The translations under genes were made by a program, and so were the position numbers. The notes under the pieces are model-generated. The model had not been told where the DNA came from. It made no database searches and worked only from the letters and a program-made list of their open reading frames with translations. Positions 26,800-35,343 of a stretch of DNA of 64,000 nt are shown here, in pieces (positions within the stretch are counted from its first letter, which is position 1; each line of letters begins with the position of its first letter). Source of the DNA: Methylobacterium sp. B4 (GTDB taxonomy: Bacteria > Pseudomonadota > Alphaproteobacteria > Rhizobiales > Beijerinckiaceae); NCBI RefSeq assembly GCF_003201865.1, contig NZ_QJJJ01000006.1:62001-126000 (forward strand), given 5' to 3'.

Positions 26800-26805
26800 G
26801 CCTAT

Positions 26806-26850
26806 TTCGCTGTTATCCTGTAATTGCTTCGCTCTTTCTCTGTAACGATT
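26806..26850 (-). repeat. Right end of the element with two repeat copies
   Basis: Read inward, the outer copy is TTACAGAGAAAGAGCGAAGC (ending at 26826) and the inner copy is TACAGGATAACAGCGAA (26806-26822); they are 22 bp apart. Both match the left-end repeat family in inverted orientation, as expected for transposon ends. Any further right-end copies may have been lost in the deletion that removed the front of tniA. Confidence 0.65.
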
Positions 26851-26855
26851 GCTCA
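26851..26855. repeat. Right target-site duplication candidate (GCTCA) covering the mutL stop
   Basis: GCTCA repeats the five bases at 17557-17561. On the minus strand the sequence is TGAGC, where TGA is the mutL stop codon (26853-26855). The insertion point is therefore two bases beyond the stop, and the duplication keeps mutL intact. Confidence 0.6.
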
Positions 26856-28835
26856 TCGCCGCCCGAACAGCCGCTCGATATCAGCCAGCCCCAGGGTCAC
26901 GAAGGTCGGGCGGCCGTGGTTGCACGAGCCGGAGAGCGGAGTGGCCTCCATCTCGCGCAGGAGCGCGTTCATCTCCTCGGACTTGAGGCGGCGCCCGGCC
27001 CGGATCGAGCCGTGGCAGCTCATGCGCGACAGGAGCGCGTCGAGGCGCCGCCGCACCGGGTCGGGATCGCCCCCGCCGGCGGGTCCCCCCTCCTCCACGC
27101 CGCTGGCCTGCAGCGCGTCGAGCACGTCGAGCACGAGGTGCTTCACCGAGCCGCCGGCCAGGGCCGCGGGCACCGCGCGCACCAGCACCGCGCCGGGGCC
27201 GAAGGCCTCCAGGCTCAGGCCCAATCGCTCCAATTCCGGCGCGGCCTCGACGAGCCGGTCGGCCTCCTCGGGCGCCATCTCGACCACGTCGGGGATCAGC
27301 AGGCCCTGGGTCGCGACGCCGCCCTCGGCGCGCTCGCGCTTCAGCCGCTCGTAGACCAGCCGCTCGTGGGCGGCGTGCTGATCGACCAGCACGATGCCCT
27401 CCCGGGTCTGGGCGAGGATGTAGGTCTCGTGGATCTGGGCGCGGGCGGCGCCGAGGGGGTGAGCCTCGGAGGGGGAATCGGTCTCCGGAACCGCCTCCGG
27501 CTCGGGCCGCAGGTCGGCGCCGGGCGGGGCGAGGTCGGCGGCAAACAGCGCCTGCGGCGTTTCGGCGAAACCGGCCCGGTCCCATGCCAGGCCGGCGGAG
27601 AGGGCCGGATGCTCGGGCGCGCGGTAGCCCGCGGGCGCGGCCACGGAGGGACCGGAAAAGAGGCGGCTGGCCGGGCGGGGGCTCAAGGCGCTCGCGGCGG
27701 AGACGCCGGAATGGACGGAGAAGCGCCCGAGCCCCGCCGGGCCGGCGGAGCCGCCCGCGCGCAGGGCGTCGAGGGCGGCCTGCGTGCCCGTGCTGGAAGA
27801 GCGCGCCCCGGCCCGGCGCAGGGCCTCGTGGATCGCGCTGACGATCAGCGCCCGCACCAGCCCCGGCTCGCGGAAGCGCAGCTCCGTCTTGGCCGGGTGC
27901 ACGTTCACGTCGACGAGGGCGGGATCGCAGGTGAGGGCGAGCGCCAGGACGGGATGGTGGTCGGAGCTCATGGTGTCGGCATAGGCGCCGCGCACGGCGC
28001 CCAGCAGGAGCCGGTCGCGCACCGGGCGCCCGTTGACGACGAAGTGGATGTGGCTCGCCGCGCCCCGGTGGAAGGTCGGCAGGCCGACATGGCCGGCGAG
28101 CGCGAAGCCCTCGCGGGCCATGTCGACGGGCACGGAATTGCCGGGAAAGTCCGGCCCCAGCACGGCGCCGAGGCGGCGCAGCAGGGCGGCCGGGCCCGGC
28201 TCGCTCTCGGCGGGAAACACCGTCGGGCTGCCGCTCTCGGTGCGCAGCGTGAAGCGCACCTGCGGCTGCGCCACCGCGAGCCGGCGCAGGATCTCGGAGA
28301 CGGCCGCCGTCTCGGCACGGTCGGATTTGAGGAATTTCAGCCGGGCCGGGGTCGCCGCGAAGAGTTCGGTCACCTCGATGCGGGTGCCGCGGGAGGCGGG
28401 CGCCGGGCGCACCGGGCCCTTGCTCCCGGAATCGACGGTGAGGCTGACGCCCTCCCCGTCCGCGGTGCGCGAGGTGATGGCGAGCCGCGAGACCGCTCCG
28501 ATCGAGGGCAAAGCCTCGCCGCGAAAGCCCAGCGAGCCGATCCGGGTGAGATCGCCGTCGGGAAGTTTGGAGGTGGCGTGGCGCTCCACCGCGAGCGCGA
28601 GATCTTCCGCGCCCATGCCGATCCCGTCGTCGATGACGCGGATCAGGCGCCGCCCGCCGCCCTCGATCGCCACCTCGACGCTGCGTGCACCGGCATCGAT
28701 GGCGTTCTCGACGAGTTCCTTGACGGCGGAAGCGGGACGCTCGACCACCTCGCCCGCGGCGATCCGGTCGACCAGGATCGGGTCGAGGCGGCGGACGGCG
28801 GCGCGCGGCGGTTCGCGAAGGTTGGGGGCGGACAT
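26853..28835 (-). CDS. mutL: DNA mismatch repair protein MutL
   Basis: 660 aa. GHKL ATPase motifs at the N-terminus: ELVENAIDAGA, DDGIGMG, TSKLPDGDL and GFRGEALPSIG. A Pro/Ala linker spans about 330-450. The C-terminal dimerisation domain holds DQHAAHERLVYE, the complete DQHA(x)2E(x)4E endonuclease motif, so this is an incising MutL, as expected outside the Dam-methylating enterics. The start MSAPNLREPPR was chosen at 28835 since the upstream in-frame residues are not conserved. The 3' end touches the transposon right end; the final residues ERLFGRR look natural. A MutS partner is not in the window. Confidence 0.96.
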   Translation of the reverse strand: MSAPNLREPPRAAVRRLDPILVDRIAAGEVVERPASAVKELVENAIDAGARSVEVAIEGGGRRLIRVIDDGIGMGAEDLALAVERHATSKLPDGDLTRIGSLGFRGEALPSIGAVSRLAITSRTADGEGVSLTVDSGSKGPVRPAPASRGTRIEVTELFAATPARLKFLKSDRAETAAVSEILRRLAVAQPQVRFTLRTESGSPTVFPAESEPGPAALLRRLGAVLGPDFPGNSVPVDMAREGFALAGHVGLPTFHRGAASHIHFVVNGRPVRDRLLLGAVRGAYADTMSSDHHPVLALALTCDPALVDVNVHPAKTELRFREPGLVRALIVSAIHEALRRAGARSSSTGTQAALDALRAGGSAGPAGLGRFSVHSGVSAASALSPRPASRLFSGPSVAAPAGYRAPEHPALSAGLAWDRAGFAETPQALFAADLAPPGADLRPEPEAVPETDSPSEAHPLGAARAQIHETYILAQTREGIVLVDQHAAHERLVYERLKRERAEGGVATQGLLIPDVVEMAPEEADRLVEAAPELERLGLSLEAFGPGAVLVRAVPAALAGGSVKHLVLDVLDALQASGVEEGGPAGGGDPDPVRRRLDALLSRMSCHGSIRAGRRLKSEEMNALLREMEATPLSGSCNHGRPTFVTLGLADIERLFGRR

Positions 28836-28981
28836 CCGCAAAATATAAGCCCCCGGGCGCCGGTCCGGTAGCCGAAGCGCGCCGCCATCCCGCCCGGAGC
28901 CGGCCCGGCCGCGGGACGAGGACCACAACTTTCGCCTGCGCGCCGAGCCAGCCGCCGACGCCCTGTCGGGAACGCGACGCC

Positions 28982-29297
28982 GCCGGCAAACCCCTCAACC
29001 CGCCGACGCAGATGGTGCCGGTGGTCCAGCCGGAGCAATCCGCGGCGCGGCTGAACGCCACCGTCCAGCCCCTCCCGAGGGGGACGCCGTTCGCCTTCTA
29101 CCGGCTCATCCCGGCACGATGGACCGGCGCGTTCGGCAACACGCCCTAAGCCGCGGCAGCTCGGCGATTCGGTGATCGGGACCGACGTGACGCCGGGCGC
29201 GAAAACCTACGGCTGCCTGCAATGCCACGACGGGGCGACCGCCTGGCCCTCCAACAAGCCGGCGGACCGCAGCTTCGTCATCAACGCCCGGCAATAA
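28982..29297 (+). pseudogene. Degenerate c-type cytochrome fragment
   Basis: Two frames carry recognisable pieces. The first (28982 on) reads AGKPLNPPTQMVPVVQPEQS then FAFYRLIPARWTGAFGNTP before a stop; the second (from 29172) reads VIGTDVTPGAKTYGCLQCHD then GATAWPSNKPADRSFV, with a CxxCH heme site, and ends at 29297. Together they look like the C-terminal part of a secreted heme protein broken by a frameshift and without a visible front. The rest of the 28836-29375 gap shows no gene on either strand. Confidence 0.5.
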
Positions 29298-29375
29298 GGT
29301 ATCGGCGAACGCTCGAGCGGTGATGCCGGCCCTCGGGCGCGGCGCCACCGCGGGGAGGTCCTGCGCGGCGGCCGC

Positions 29376-30602
29376 TCACCCCCGCGGCAGCATCCGGTCG
29401 CTGATGATGCGGCGCTGGATCTCGCTGGTGCCCTCGAAGATCGTGGTGAGGCGCGCGTCGCGCCAGTAGCGCTCGACCCGCCGCTCGGTGGTGTAGCCGT
29501 TGCCGCCGTGAAGCTGCATCGCCTGGTTCGTCACCCGCACCGCCATCTCGGTGGCCAGCAGCTTCACCCCCGCCGATTCGCTCTCGGCGGGCAGGCCTTC
29601 ATCCAGGAGGTGGGCGACCTGCTGCCAGTAGGCGCGGGCCTGGGCCACTTCCGCCGCCATGTCGGCCAGCGCGAAGCGCAGGGCCTGGAACTGGCCGATC
29701 GGCTGGCCGAACTGCTCGCGCTCCTGAAGGTAGGCGGTGCAATCCTCCACCGCGGCGCGGGCCACGCCGACCGCGCGGGCGGCGGTGTGGACCCGGGCGA
29801 TGTTGAGGCCGCGCTGCACCGAGGCGAAGCCGCCGGAATCGGCATCCGCCCCCTCGTCGCCGTAGAGGCCGGTGAGCCGGTCGCGCTCGGGCACCCGCAC
29901 CCCGTCGAGCGTGAGCTCGAAGGTGAGGAAGCCGTGATAGCCGATCTTGTCGATCACCGTGCCGGTCATGCCCTTCGGAAAGGTGCCGGGCTCCTTGACC
30001 ACGAGGAAGGGGTCCAGCCCCGCCGAGCGCGGCTCTCCCGGCTCGGGCTCGCGCACCCGGGCCAGCACCTCGATGAAATCCGCGCCCTGAGCGAAGCCGG
30101 CCCAGCGCTTGGTGCCGGTGAGCACCCACTCGTCGCCCTCGCGCACGGCGCGGGTCTGAACGCCGGCCAGATCCGAGCCGGCGGTGGGCTCGGAGAGGGC
30201 GATCGAGCCGATCCACTGCCCCTTGGCGGATTTCGCCAGCAGCGCCCGGCGGCTTTCATCGTCCAGCGTCTGCGTGCCGAGCCCCTGGCCGCGGGCGAGG
30301 ATCGAGCCGGTGGAGAGCCAGGCGCGGGCGAGCTCCTCCGAGACGAGGCAGTACTCGAACACGCCGAGCCCCATCCCGCCGTACTCGGCGGGGATGGTGA
30401 TGCCGAACCAGCCTTTCTGCGCCATCGCGTCGATGAGCGAGCGGGGCATCTCGCCCTTCTGCGGGTCGAGTTCGTCGGCGATGGGCAGGATCACGTCGCG
30501 GGCAAAGCTCCGGGCCTCCTCCTGGAGCGCGGCGCGCCTGTCCGTGCGCCAGGGCGAGAGCAGCTCCGGCGGACGCGGCGCCTTGAAGTCCGATTGGCCC
30601 AT
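29376..30602 (-). CDS. Acyl-CoA dehydrogenase
   Basis: 408 aa, the standard length. FAD-dependent alpha,beta-dehydrogenation of an acyl-CoA, passing electrons to ETF and then to the ETF-QO type enzyme encoded at 2590. Signatures: WIGSIALSEPTAGSDLAGVQ (FAD/substrate region), GTKRWAGFAQGADFIEVLAR, REQFGQPIGQFQALRFALAD, MQLHGGNGYTTERRVERYWR and the catalytic-base segment TIFEGTSEIQRRII. The acyl specificity is not clear; branched- or short-chain members share these motifs. Start at 30602 gives MGQSDFKAPRPPELL; the frame is open farther but lacks coding character. Confidence 0.92.
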   Translation of the reverse strand: MGQSDFKAPRPPELLSPWRTDRRAALQEEARSFARDVILPIADELDPQKGEMPRSLIDAMAQKGWFGITIPAEYGGMGLGVFEYCLVSEELARAWLSTGSILARGQGLGTQTLDDESRRALLAKSAKGQWIGSIALSEPTAGSDLAGVQTRAVREGDEWVLTGTKRWAGFAQGADFIEVLARVREPEPGEPRSAGLDPFLVVKEPGTFPKGMTGTVIDKIGYHGFLTFELTLDGVRVPERDRLTGLYGDEGADADSGGFASVQRGLNIARVHTAARAVGVARAAVEDCTAYLQEREQFGQPIGQFQALRFALADMAAEVAQARAYWQQVAHLLDEGLPAESESAGVKLLATEMAVRVTNQAMQLHGGNGYTTERRVERYWRDARLTTIFEGTSEIQRRIISDRMLPRG

Positions 30603-30794
30603 GGTTCCTCGCCCCTTTCGTCTCGCCCGCCCGAGCCGAACGCTTAAGGTGGCAAAACGTTCGCGTCGGAGCAGGGCCGGCCTCGGCGAAGCGGTCCGGA
30701 ACCGAGGCCCCGAGCGCACACGCACGGCATCTCCGCACGGCCCGGCCGCATCGACTCCCTTGCGCTGAGACCCGGCCGCCCCCAGAACGCGCCC

Positions 30795-32660
30795 ATGCTG
30801 CGCGTCAACGATCTCACCTACCGCATCGGCGAGCGGGTCATCCTCGATTCGGCGACCTTCTCGATCCCCGACCGGGCCCGTGTCGGCCTCGTCGGCCGCA
30901 ACGGCGCGGGCAAGACCACCCTGTTCCGGGCGATCCTCGGCGAGTTGCCGACCGATGCCGGCGCGGTCTCGCTGCCCAAGGGCATGCGCATCGGCGCGGT
31001 GGCGCAGGAAGCACCCGCCGGCCCCGAGACCCTGCACGCGGTGGTGCTCGCCGCCGACACCGAGCGTGCCCGGCTGATGCAGGAAGCGGAAACCGCCGAC
31101 GGGCTGCGCCGGGCCGAGATCGAGACGCGGCTCGTCGATATCGGCGCCCATTCGGCCCCGGCCCGCGCGGCGGCGATCCTGCACGGCCTCGGCTTCGATG
31201 CGGCGGCGCAAGGCCGTCCCTGCTCGGACTTCTCCGGCGGCTGGCGGATGCGGGTGGCGCTGGCCGCAGTGCTGTTCTCCGAGCCCGACCTGCTGCTTCT
31301 CGACGAGCCCACCAACTACCTCGACATCGAGGGCACGCTCTGGCTCTACGACTACCTCGAGAAGTATCCCCGCACGGCCGTCATCATCAGCCACGACCGG
31401 GAATTGCTCGACACATCCGTCGATCACATCCTGCATCTCGACCGCGGCAAGCTGACGATCTACCGCGGCGGCTACACCAGCTTCGCCCGCCAGCTCTCCG
31501 AGAAGCGGGTGCTCCAGGCGAAGGCGAAGGCCAAGCAGGAGGTCGAGCGGGCCCATCTCCAGAGCTTCATCGACCGCTTCAAGGCCAAGGCGACCAAGGC
31601 GCGCCAGGCCCAGTCGCGGATGAAGCGGCTCGCCAAGATGGAGCCCATCGCCGCGCTGCTCGAAGACGAGGTGCCGGTGATCCACCTGCCGAGCCCGGAA
31701 AAGCCGCTCTCGCCGCCGATCGTGGCGATGGAGCGCGTCCAGGCCGGCTACGGCGAGCGCATCGTGCTCTCGGGGCTGAACCTCAGCCTCGCTCCCGACG
31801 ACCGGGTGGCGCTCCTGGGCGCCAACGGCAACGGCAAGTCCACCTTCTGCAAGCTGATCGGCGGGCGGCTGCCCCCGCTCGCGGGCGAGATGCGGCGCTC
31901 CTCCAAGATGGAGGTCGCCTATTTCGCGCAGCACCAGCTCGACGAGCTGCGCCCTTCCGAGAGCGCCGTGGCGCATGTGCGCGACCGGATGCCCGACGCC
32001 CCCGAGGCGAAGGTGCGCTCGGCCGCCGCTCGGCTGGGCTTCCCGGCGTCGAAGGCCGACACGCCGGTGGAGAAACTCTCCGGCGGCGAGAAGGCGCGCC
32101 TGCTGATGGGGCTCGCCGCCTTCGACGGGCCGCACTTGCTGATCCTCGACGAGCCGACCAACCACCTCGATATCGAGAGCCGGCAGGCGCTGGTGGAGGC
32201 GATCAACGACTACGAGGGGGCGGTGATCCTCGTCAGCCACGACCGCTTCCTGATCGAGGCCTGCGCCGACCGGCTCTGGATCGTCGGCGACGGCTCGGTG
32301 AAGTCCTTCGACGGCGACATGGACGATTACCGCCGCCTCGTTCTCGCCGGCCCGGAGCGGGTGGACACGTCCGGCGACGGCACTGGGGGGCAGAAGGCCG
32401 AGGCGCGCCGCTCGGCGGTGGAGCGTCGCGCGGCTCTGGCGCCGCTGCGCAAGCGCCTCGACGGCATCGAGGCGCGCATGGCCAAGCTCTCGGGGGCGAT
32501 CGAGAAGATCGATGCGGCTCTGGCCGACGGCACCGCCTTCCTCAAGGACGCGGCCAAGGCCGGCGATCTCGCCCGCATGCGCGCCGAGGCCGCCGAGGCC
32601 CTGGCCAAGGCCGAGGAGGAGTGGCTGGAGGTGAGCGGGGAGATCGAGGCGGCGGCCTGA
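30795..32660 (+). CDS. ABC-F family ATP-binding protein
   Basis: 621 aa with two ABC ATPase domains and no membrane segment. Domain 1: Walker A GRNGAGKTT, signature FSGGWRMRVALA, Walker B DLLLLDEPTNYLD. Domain 2: GANGNGKST, LSGGEKARLLMG, LLILDEPTNHLD. The arginine/lysine-rich linker FKAKATKARQAQSRMKRLAK between them and the C-terminal coiled coil (about 545-621) are typical of Uup/YheS-like ABC-F factors, which act on ribosomes rather than in transport. Exact subfamily is not assigned. Confidence 0.92.
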   Translation: MLRVNDLTYRIGERVILDSATFSIPDRARVGLVGRNGAGKTTLFRAILGELPTDAGAVSLPKGMRIGAVAQEAPAGPETLHAVVLAADTERARLMQEAETADGLRRAEIETRLVDIGAHSAPARAAAILHGLGFDAAAQGRPCSDFSGGWRMRVALAAVLFSEPDLLLLDEPTNYLDIEGTLWLYDYLEKYPRTAVIISHDRELLDTSVDHILHLDRGKLTIYRGGYTSFARQLSEKRVLQAKAKAKQEVERAHLQSFIDRFKAKATKARQAQSRMKRLAKMEPIAALLEDEVPVIHLPSPEKPLSPPIVAMERVQAGYGERIVLSGLNLSLAPDDRVALLGANGNGKSTFCKLIGGRLPPLAGEMRRSSKMEVAYFAQHQLDELRPSESAVAHVRDRMPDAPEAKVRSAAARLGFPASKADTPVEKLSGGEKARLLMGLAAFDGPHLLILDEPTNHLDIESRQALVEAINDYEGAVILVSHDRFLIEACADRLWIVGDGSVKSFDGDMDDYRRLVLAGPERVDTSGDGTGGQKAEARRSAVERRAALAPLRKRLDGIEARMAKLSGAIEKIDAALADGTAFLKDAAKAGDLARMRAEAAEALAKAEEEWLEVSGEIEAAA

Positions 32661-32726
32661 GGCCGCGGCCGCGACGAGGTCCGAAGCTCGAAGGCTGTTC
32701 GAGCGAGGTTTACGGGCCGGGCCATC

Positions 32727-32745
32727 GCTCCTCATGGTGAGGAGC
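32727..32745. terminator. Perfect hairpin GCTCCTCA-TGG-TGAGGAGC
   Basis: An 8-bp perfect stem with a 3-base loop lies between the ABC-F gene and the convergent MFS gene. It may terminate both and resembles short repeats commonly scattered in this bacterial group. No clear T-tract follows. Confidence 0.5.
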
Positions 32746-32778
32746 CTTCAGCTTGCCGGCGCCGGGTGGAACCGTCGC

Positions 32779-34167
32779 TCAAACGGGCTCCCGCGAAAGG
32801 CGCCCGGCCCTCGGCGCCGCATCGACGGACGAGGCCGCGCCCGACCGACTGAGCAGAGCCGCGACCATCGCCGCCCCCGCCGCGAGGCCGAGCCAGAGCC
32901 CGGTCCCGATCATTTCGGCCGGGATGAACAGGGCCGGAAGCGGCACGAGGTAGAGCGGGCCGAGCAGCGTCCCGAGGCCGGCCGCGAGGACGAACAGCCC
33001 GGTCGCCGCGGCGTTGCGCTCGGGCGGCGCGGCCCGCAGCAGCGCCAGGACGTTGCCGACGGTGAACAGGCCGCGGCCGATGCCGAAGGCAAGGAGGCCG
33101 GCGGCCAGAATCGGCCATCCGTCCGCCGCCCCGCCATCCGGGAGCCCCACGGCGAGAGCGGCGAGGCCGGCCGCCGCGAGCCCCATCCCGATCCGGGCGA
33201 GACGCGGCGCGCCGGACCGGCCGGCGTAGTAGCCCGCCCCGGCGGTGAGGGCCGCAAGCCCCAGGAACACGACGCCGACGCTGTCCTGCAACAGGCGGTC
33301 GCGCGCGCTGAGATGGGAGAGAAGGGCCGTGTCCGCCGCGGTGAGGGCGACGTTGCCCGCGAGGGCCGCGGCGAGCGGCCATGCGAGGCCCGGCCGCGCG
33401 AGAAGATCGAGCGGCAGCAGCGGCGCCGGCCGCCGCCATTGCTGCCAGATCCAGAGCCCCAGCAGCATCAGGCCGAGATTGAGCACGAGCAGGGCCGCCA
33501 ACGGCCGGATCAGCGCGAGCGGCACGGCGGTCAGGAGCAGCCCGAAGCAGAGCATCGAGAGGACGGCGCCGAGTCCGTCGAAGCGCGGCCGCGGCGCGTC
33601 CTCCCTCGGCAGGGCGAGGAGACCGAGAATCAGGCTCGGCCCCGCCAGGAGGAGGGTGGGGACGAGGATGCCAGGGCTTCCGAACCGCGGCAGCGCGAAC
33701 CCGGCCGACATCTGAAGAAGCAGCAGCGCCGGCAGGACGGTCACCTCCCTCAGTCCGAGGCCGAGCCCGAGGCGCCCCTCGCCGAAGAGGCGGCGCAGCA
33801 GGCTCCAGCCCGCGCAGACGAGAAGTGCCGAGGCGATGCCTTGCGCCAGACGCAGACCGAGCAGCGGTACGAGGTCGAGCGGCAGCACCGCGGCGGGGAC
33901 GAGCCCCGTGAGGGCGAGGACCGCGGCGAGGAAGCCGCGCCGCGGTCCGAGCCGCGCGGCCAGCGCCGCCATCGGCAGCGCGCCCAGGATCAGGCCGTAG
34001 GTGTGCGCCGTCTGGATCACCGCAGCCGTGGAGGCCGGGTACGCCCCCTGCTGCATCACCCACGGCATCAGGAACGCCATCCCCGTGGTCGGCAGCGCCG
34101 CCATCCCGAAGCCCGTCAGGACCGCGACGACGGCGAGGACGCGGCGCTCGGGCTTGCGATCCTGCAT
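32779..34167 (-). CDS. MFS transporter (drug-resistance type)
   Basis: 462 aa with about 14 predicted membrane helices, a layout usual for the DHA2-like group. The short inter-helix loop AARLGPRRGFLAAV matches the MFS loop 2-3 motif (GxxxDRxGRR type, degenerate), and AQGIASALLVCAGW is the helix-5-like region. Substrate unknown; drug/proton antiport is the default for the family. The gene stands alone, divergent from the alpha/beta hydrolase gene over 135 bp. Confidence 0.85.
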   Translation of the reverse strand: MQDRKPERRVLAVVAVLTGFGMAALPTTGMAFLMPWVMQQGAYPASTAAVIQTAHTYGLILGALPMAALAARLGPRRGFLAAVLALTGLVPAAVLPLDLVPLLGLRLAQGIASALLVCAGWSLLRRLFGEGRLGLGLGLREVTVLPALLLLQMSAGFALPRFGSPGILVPTLLLAGPSLILGLLALPREDAPRPRFDGLGAVLSMLCFGLLLTAVPLALIRPLAALLVLNLGLMLLGLWIWQQWRRPAPLLPLDLLARPGLAWPLAAALAGNVALTAADTALLSHLSARDRLLQDSVGVVFLGLAALTAGAGYYAGRSGAPRLARIGMGLAAAGLAALAVGLPDGGAADGWPILAAGLLAFGIGRGLFTVGNVLALLRAAPPERNAAATGLFVLAAGLGTLLGPLYLVPLPALFIPAEMIGTGLWLGLAAGAAMVAALLSRSGAASSVDAAPRAGRLSREPV

Positions 34168-34302
34168 CCGGTTCCTGTCCCCTTCGACGCCTCCCGACAG
34201 CCTTTAAGGGCAAGCCGGCGCCCCGTGAACCGTGGGCGGCAGGCCGCGGCAACGTCGGCCCCCGGCCCGCGTTGTCCGTCGCGAGAACGGAACGGAGGAA
34301 CC

Positions 34303-35343
34303 ATGCGCGGCACGCGCCATCTCAAGGTCCGGAAGGCCAGGACGGCCGGGGCTCTCGCGCTGCTGCCGCTGGCTGCGGCCGGCGCCTGGATCGCCTGGAG
34401 CCATCTCGGGCTGAACCGGGCCGGCCCCCTGCCCCCGGCCCTGTCGGGGCGGCGCAGCACCCTGCGCACGCGCTCCGGCCGGGTGAACCTCTACGCCGCG
34501 GATGCGCAGGGCGGACGGCCGCTCCTCTTGATCCACTCGATCAACGCGGCGGCCAACGCCTACGAGGTTCGGCCGCTCTACGAGCATTACCGCTCGCGCC
34601 GCCCCGTCTACGCCCTCGAACTGCCGGGCTTCGGCTGCTCCGAACGGGCGGACCGCCTCTACACGCCCCGGCTCATGATCGATGCGATCGTGGATGCCGC
34701 CGCCGAGATCTCGGCCCGCCACGGCGGGGCGCCGCTCGACGGCGTCGCGCTCTCCCTGTCCTGCGCTTATCTCGCCCGGGCCGCCCTGGAGCGGCCGGAG
34801 CTTTTCGCCAGCCTCGGCCTGATCAGCCCGACGGGATTCGACGGGCGCCTCTCGGGCGAGGGCCCGGCGGATGCCCATCGCGGCAATCCCGTGGCTCGGC
34901 AGCTCGCCGCCTTCCCGCTCTGGGGCCGCCCGCTCTTCGACGCGCTGGTGAGCGGGCCGAGCATGCGCTTCTTCCTCGAGAAGACCTGGGGCAGCCGCGA
35001 CATCGACGAGGGCCTGTTCGCCTACGACCGGCTCTCGGCCCGTCAGCCGGGGGCGGAGCATGCGCCCTTCTCGTTCCTCTCCGGCTACCTGTTCCCGGAC
35101 GACACCACGCGGGTCTACGAGGCGCTGACCCTGCCGGTCTTCATGGTCTACGGGGCGCGGGGCGACTTCGTCGATTACCGCCATGTCGGCGAGGTGGCGG
35201 GCCGCCCGAACTGGACGATCCTGCGGCTGCCCACTGGCGCCTTCCCGCATTTCGAGAACCGGGCGGCGGTGACGAACGCCTACGACGCGTTCCTCACCGT
35301 GCAGGCCGCGATGGACGATCAGCCCACCGGCTCGATCCGGTAG
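34303..35343 (+). CDS. Alpha/beta-fold hydrolase with N-terminal membrane anchor
   Basis: 346 aa from the ATG at 34303, preceded by GGAGGA. Residues 14-34 (AGALALLPLAAAGAWIAWSH) form one hydrophobic segment. The hydrolase core has LLLIHSINAAANAYEVRPLY (oxyanion region), ALELPGFGCSERADRLYTPR, and VALSLSCAYLARAAL where the nucleophile elbow is expected (S-L-S-C in place of the usual G-x-S-x-G). The distal Asp/His region is YGARGDFVDYRH and GAFPHFENR. The altered elbow makes activity uncertain. Its last 25 bp overlap the convergent RibD-like gene. Confidence 0.82.
   Translation: MRGTRHLKVRKARTAGALALLPLAAAGAWIAWSHLGLNRAGPLPPALSGRRSTLRTRSGRVNLYAADAQGGRPLLLIHSINAAANAYEVRPLYEHYRSRRPVYALELPGFGCSERADRLYTPRLMIDAIVDAAAEISARHGGAPLDGVALSLSCAYLARAALERPELFASLGLISPTGFDGRLSGEGPADAHRGNPVARQLAAFPLWGRPLFDALVSGPSMRFFLEKTWGSRDIDEGLFAYDRLSARQPGAEHAPFSFLSGYLFPDDTTRVYEALTLPVFMVYGARGDFVDYRHVGEVAGRPNWTILRLPTGAFPHFENRAAVTNAYDAFLTVQAAMDDQPTGSIR

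Larger units (their letters stand above)
17562..26850. mobile_element. Tn7/Tn5053-like TniABQ transposon carrying a nuclease/UDG-like cargo, inserted at the mutL stop
   Basis: A 9.3-kb element. The left tip reads TGTCGGCACCG then AATAAGAGCGAA; the right tip, read inward, is AATCGTTACAG then AGAAAGAGCGAA. Both are 23 bp to the shared GAGCGAA and agree at most positions in between. Flanks are GCTCA on both sides. The left end has about ten internal binding-site-like repeats, the right end two. Right-end genes are tniQ, tniB and a truncated tniA; cargo is four genes at 18173-22307. Base composition is lower in GC than the flanks. TnsA and a resolvase are not seen. Exact tips are uncertain by a few bases, because the terminal TGT seen on the left is not mirrored on the right. 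Confidence 0.75.

Noticed and set aside
30603..32735. Upstream extension of the acyl-CoA dehydrogenase frame
   Set aside because: The extension runs antisense through the ABC-F gene and has no recognisable domain; MGQSDFK at 30602 is the natural start.
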